Source of the DNA: JBDRRP01 sp964446485
GTDB taxonomy: Bacteria; Desulfobacterota; Desulfobacteria; Desulfobacterales; JBDRRP01
Direction of reading: 5' to 3'
Assembly (NCBI GenBank): GCA_964446485.1
Contig: CAYUOU010000007.1
Span: forward strand, 14,945-78,944
DNA: 64,000 bases
Within the stretch, counting starts at the first letter, position 1. More notes on this DNA, generated by a model. It was not told the DNA's origin. It saw only the letters and a list, made by a program, of their open reading frames with translations, and did no database searches. The letters are not shown here.

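Larger units (their letters stand above)
52940..63800 (-). repeat. Flagellin-IN-like modules (module A), about ten copies
   Basis: A unit of about 90-100 residues recurs with the pattern DAxFTLSVNG, then TNxxLDDLVADINDALxxAGL, then a strand pair, then ELGFxDGQ. Ten copies are scattered from about 63,750 down to 52,950. The layout resembles the flagellin hook IN motif (my inference). The copies are interrupted by RTX, module B and FG-GAP segments. Confidence 0.6.

Overview
The window looks like chromosomal DNA from a GC-rich anaerobic Desulfobacterota, probably a Desulfosarcina/Desulfobacteraceae-type sulfate reducer. This is an inference from gene content: the LL-diaminopimelate aminotransferase route to lysine, a receiver plus PPDK-N fusion protein, an isovaleryl-CoA-dehydrogenase-like acyl-CoA dehydrogenase, CFI-box-like and RTX secreted giants, and small dispersed repeats. 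No rRNA, tRNA or CRISPR array was found.

Layout. 1-2038 (+): the 3' end of a UbiB/ABC1-type kinase gene, then an Atg22/UMF1-family MFS permease. 2024-7133 (-): a probable operon of a two-receiver PEP/pyruvate-binding protein, an acyl-CoA dehydrogenase (GTG start) and a glycerophosphodiesterase that overlaps its neighbours at both ends. 7134-9651: murJ with small or broken ORFs, flanked and interrupted by a 150-bp MITE-like element. 9644-12857 (-): an operon of SulP-STAS transporter, kinase-like protein and RsbW-type ATPase. 12858-13443: divergent control region with a third MITE copy, two candidate promoters and an inverted repeat. 13444-18383 (+): operon dapL, FAD/NAD oxidoreductase without the redox disulfide, small membrane-anchored protein, and pgm, ending at a strong bidirectional hairpin terminator. 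18594-18806 (-): a 70-aa gene.

18958-64000 (-) is a surface or secreted protein locus. One open reading frame of 42.7 kb runs off the right edge of the window without a stop (14,248 codons seen, N-terminus missing). It is followed 73 nt later by a 740-aa secreted protein with 13 short repeats and a CFI-box-like tail. The giant protein is a mosaic of RTX calcium-binding repeats, flagellin-IN-like modules, FG-GAP repeats, PA14, four P-domains, ELWxSDGT repeats, LamG, leucine-rich repeats, about fifteen 400-bp beta-helix modules and three FN3-like repeats.

The most unusual signal is inside this gene. A module of about 75-110 residues, here called module B, occurs about 27 times. It sits in frame inside other domains, and in three places a whole copy is inserted inside another copy at the same internal position. 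A tail-fibre-like domain is in turn inserted into module B at a second fixed site. The gene therefore appears to have grown by repeated, nested, in-frame domain insertion. The second notable signal is the MITE family: three copies with 6-bp target duplications, one of which splits a small ORF that would be continuous without it.
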